A DNA stretch of 52,854 nt, taken from assembly GCA_015490875.1 (NCBI GenBank), contig WFWZ01000152.1:1-52854 (forward strand), in the 5' to 3' direction. This DNA is from Planctomycetaceae bacterium. GTDB lineage: Bacteria > Planctomycetota > Planctomycetia > Pirellulales > Pirellulaceae. Under the pieces are notes generated by a model. The model was not told the DNA's origin and ran no database searches. It worked only from the letters and a program-made list of their open reading frames with translations. The translations under genes were made by a program, and so were the position numbers. How positions within the stretch are numbered: the first letter of the stretch is position 1; each line of letters starts with the position of its first letter. Below are positions 51,959 through 52,854 of the stretch, in pieces.

Positions 51959-52032
51959 GGGGCCGTAGCTCAATTGGTTAGAGTACTGGACTGTCGATCC
52001 AGTGGTTGCGGGTTCGAGTCCCGTCGGCCTCG
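51959..52032 (+). tRNA. tRNA-Asp (anticodon GTC)
   Basis: A 74-base cloverleaf. Acceptor GGGGCCG (51959-51965) pairs with CGGCCTC (52025-52031, one G-T pair), then discriminator G. The D-arm has GCTC-loop-GAGT-like pairing, the anticodon stem CTGGA/TCCAG encloses loop CTGTCGA with anticodon GTC, and the T-arm is GCGGG-TTCGAGT-CCCGT. CCA is not encoded. Reads aspartate codons GAC/GAT. Confidence 0.95.
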
Positions 52033-52047
52033 CTTGAGCTTCTCCTC

Positions 52048-52854
52048 CTAGGCCGCCTCGTCGGCCTCGCGCCGTACCTGCCGAAGGACGGCTCGCAAAA
52101 CGGCTTCCACGTCGATCTGCTCCATCTGTTCCGGTTTTTCGGAAAGTACGTGTCGGGTGCCGCCCGCGAGAGCCGGTTGGATGATCGTGTGGCGGTCGCC
52201 GAGAGGCGCCCACTTGAGTGGACTGTGCACGGGATGGTGGCTGAAGAGGGCGACGGAACGCGTTCCGAGCCAGCCGGCCAGGTGCATCGGCCCGGTGCTG
52301 GAGACGACGATTCCGTCGACTTGAGCCACCAGGTGAGCGAACTCGAGCAACCCCCATCCGACGACCGGTACACCCCGATCTCCGGCCATGCGTCGGACTT
52401 CCTTCACCAACGACTCTTCCGACCGCGTGCCGGAAACGAGGACCGTCGTGAATCGGTCGAGTTCGCGGACCAGCTCAGCGTAGCGATAGGGCGGCCAGTT
52501 GAAGGCACTCCCGCGGTTGCCCGGATGGACGATCCAGCAGGGCCGAGCGTCCGCACGCCATGCCGCCAGGCGGCCAGCCACCGATTGACGCACGGCCAGA
52601 GGGAAGTCGGGGAGGGGAGCTGGCGGCGTGGGAGGGACATCGCCGGCGAGCCGCTCGACGAACTTCATCCCGAAAGCCGTCTCGTGGATGGGAGGACGAG
52701 ACCGGTGGACATGCACGGGGGCGGTCCCCAGGAGACGACTGGCGAGTTTGCCGGCCCACGTCACTCGATGCGGGATGCCGGCTCGCCACGTGGCCAAGAC
52801 ATTGCGTGTCTTGGGATAGAGCACGAGTGCGGCGTCGAAGTGATGCTGCCGAAG
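52048..52854 (-). CDS. Glycosyltransferase family 9 (heptosyltransferase-like), partial
   Basis: The open frame continues past the right window edge: upstream of the first internal start codon (52824) the reading LRQHHFDAAL remains in frame. At least 268 residues of a GT-B enzyme of the lipopolysaccharide heptosyltransferase type. VLYPKTRNVLATWRAGIPHR is the family's N-terminal pattern; WIVHPGNRGSAFNWPPYRYA and LVAQVDGIVVSSTGPMHLAG carry the donor-binding part, with STGPMHLA replacing the common (N/D)TGPMHLA. It is likely to extend a cell-surface glycan. It ends 15 bp from the convergent tRNA. Confidence 0.85.
   Translation of the reverse strand, partial: LRQHHFDAALVLYPKTRNVLATWRAGIPHRVTWAGKLASRLLGTAPVHVHRSRPPIHETAFGMKFVERLAGDVPPTPPAPLPDFPLAVRQSVAGRLAAWRADARPCWIVHPGNRGSAFNWPPYRYAELVRELDRFTTVLVSGTRSEESLVKEVRRMAGDRGVPVVGWGLLEFAHLVAQVDGIVVSSTGPMHLAGWLGTRSVALFSHHPVHSPLKWAPLGDRHTIIQPALAGGTRHVLSEKPEQMEQIDVEAVLRAVLRQVRREADEAA

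Overview
The window is GC-rich, densely coded bacterial chromosome, most likely from a planctomycete of the Pirellulales type. This is inferred from gene content, not from a marker gene. The signs are an S8 peptidase with the LEPR-type N-terminal motif, a DUF1559-like protein behind a zinc ribbon, short zinc-ribbon proteins, a large haem/cupredoxin protein, and a bc-type complex whose cytochrome c is an 1804-residue multihaem protein.

Left part (1-18900), mixed housekeeping and accessory genes: zinc ribbon (partial), YqgE, a PPP-type phosphatase, M24 peptidase, a glycerophosphodiester phosphodiesterase, a small secreted or anchored unknown, a PlsC-like acyltransferase, a Xer recombinase, a DUF1559-like protein, an unrecognised Rossmann-like protein, the S8 peptidase, a six-bladed propeller protein, a Dus enzyme, a small lipoprotein, and a two-gene unit of SGNH acetylesterase plus a haem-c/cupredoxin protein whose reading frame is broken.

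Middle (18953-25790), all on the minus strand with start/stop overlaps or very short gaps: an exopolysaccharide-type operon. In transcription order it encodes a P-loop kinase-like protein, a nucleotidyltransferase-like/P-loop kinase fusion, a flippase-GT4 fusion, a polytopic polymerase/ligase-like protein and a methyltransferase. RecG and PurD follow to the right, also on the minus strand.

Right part (29894-51801), all on the plus strand: a respiratory supercluster. First comes a bc-type complex (Rieske protein with a repeat-bearing N-terminus, cytochrome b in two coupled pieces, a cytochrome b C-terminal subunit, a giant octahaem cytochrome c). Then two cupredoxin-like proteins and a dihaem cytochrome c lipoprotein, which are candidate electron carriers. 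Then an A2-like haem-copper oxidase (CoxB, CoxA, CoxC with a coiled-coil insertion, CoxD-like) with haem A biosynthesis (CtaA, CtaB) embedded in it. Last come an ABC-2 exporter, SCO1 and a DUF420 protein. Quinol oxidation, electron transfer, oxygen reduction and oxidase assembly are therefore coded together. A consensus-like promoter and a CRP/FNR-family-like palindrome precede the Rieske gene.

The window ends with tRNA-Asp and a partial glycosyltransferase family 9 gene. Two reading-frame breaks (cytochrome b near 31798; haem/cupredoxin gene near 17630) and an A7 run at a fusion junction (22213-22219) are either real biology or base-level errors. Only reads or relatives can decide.
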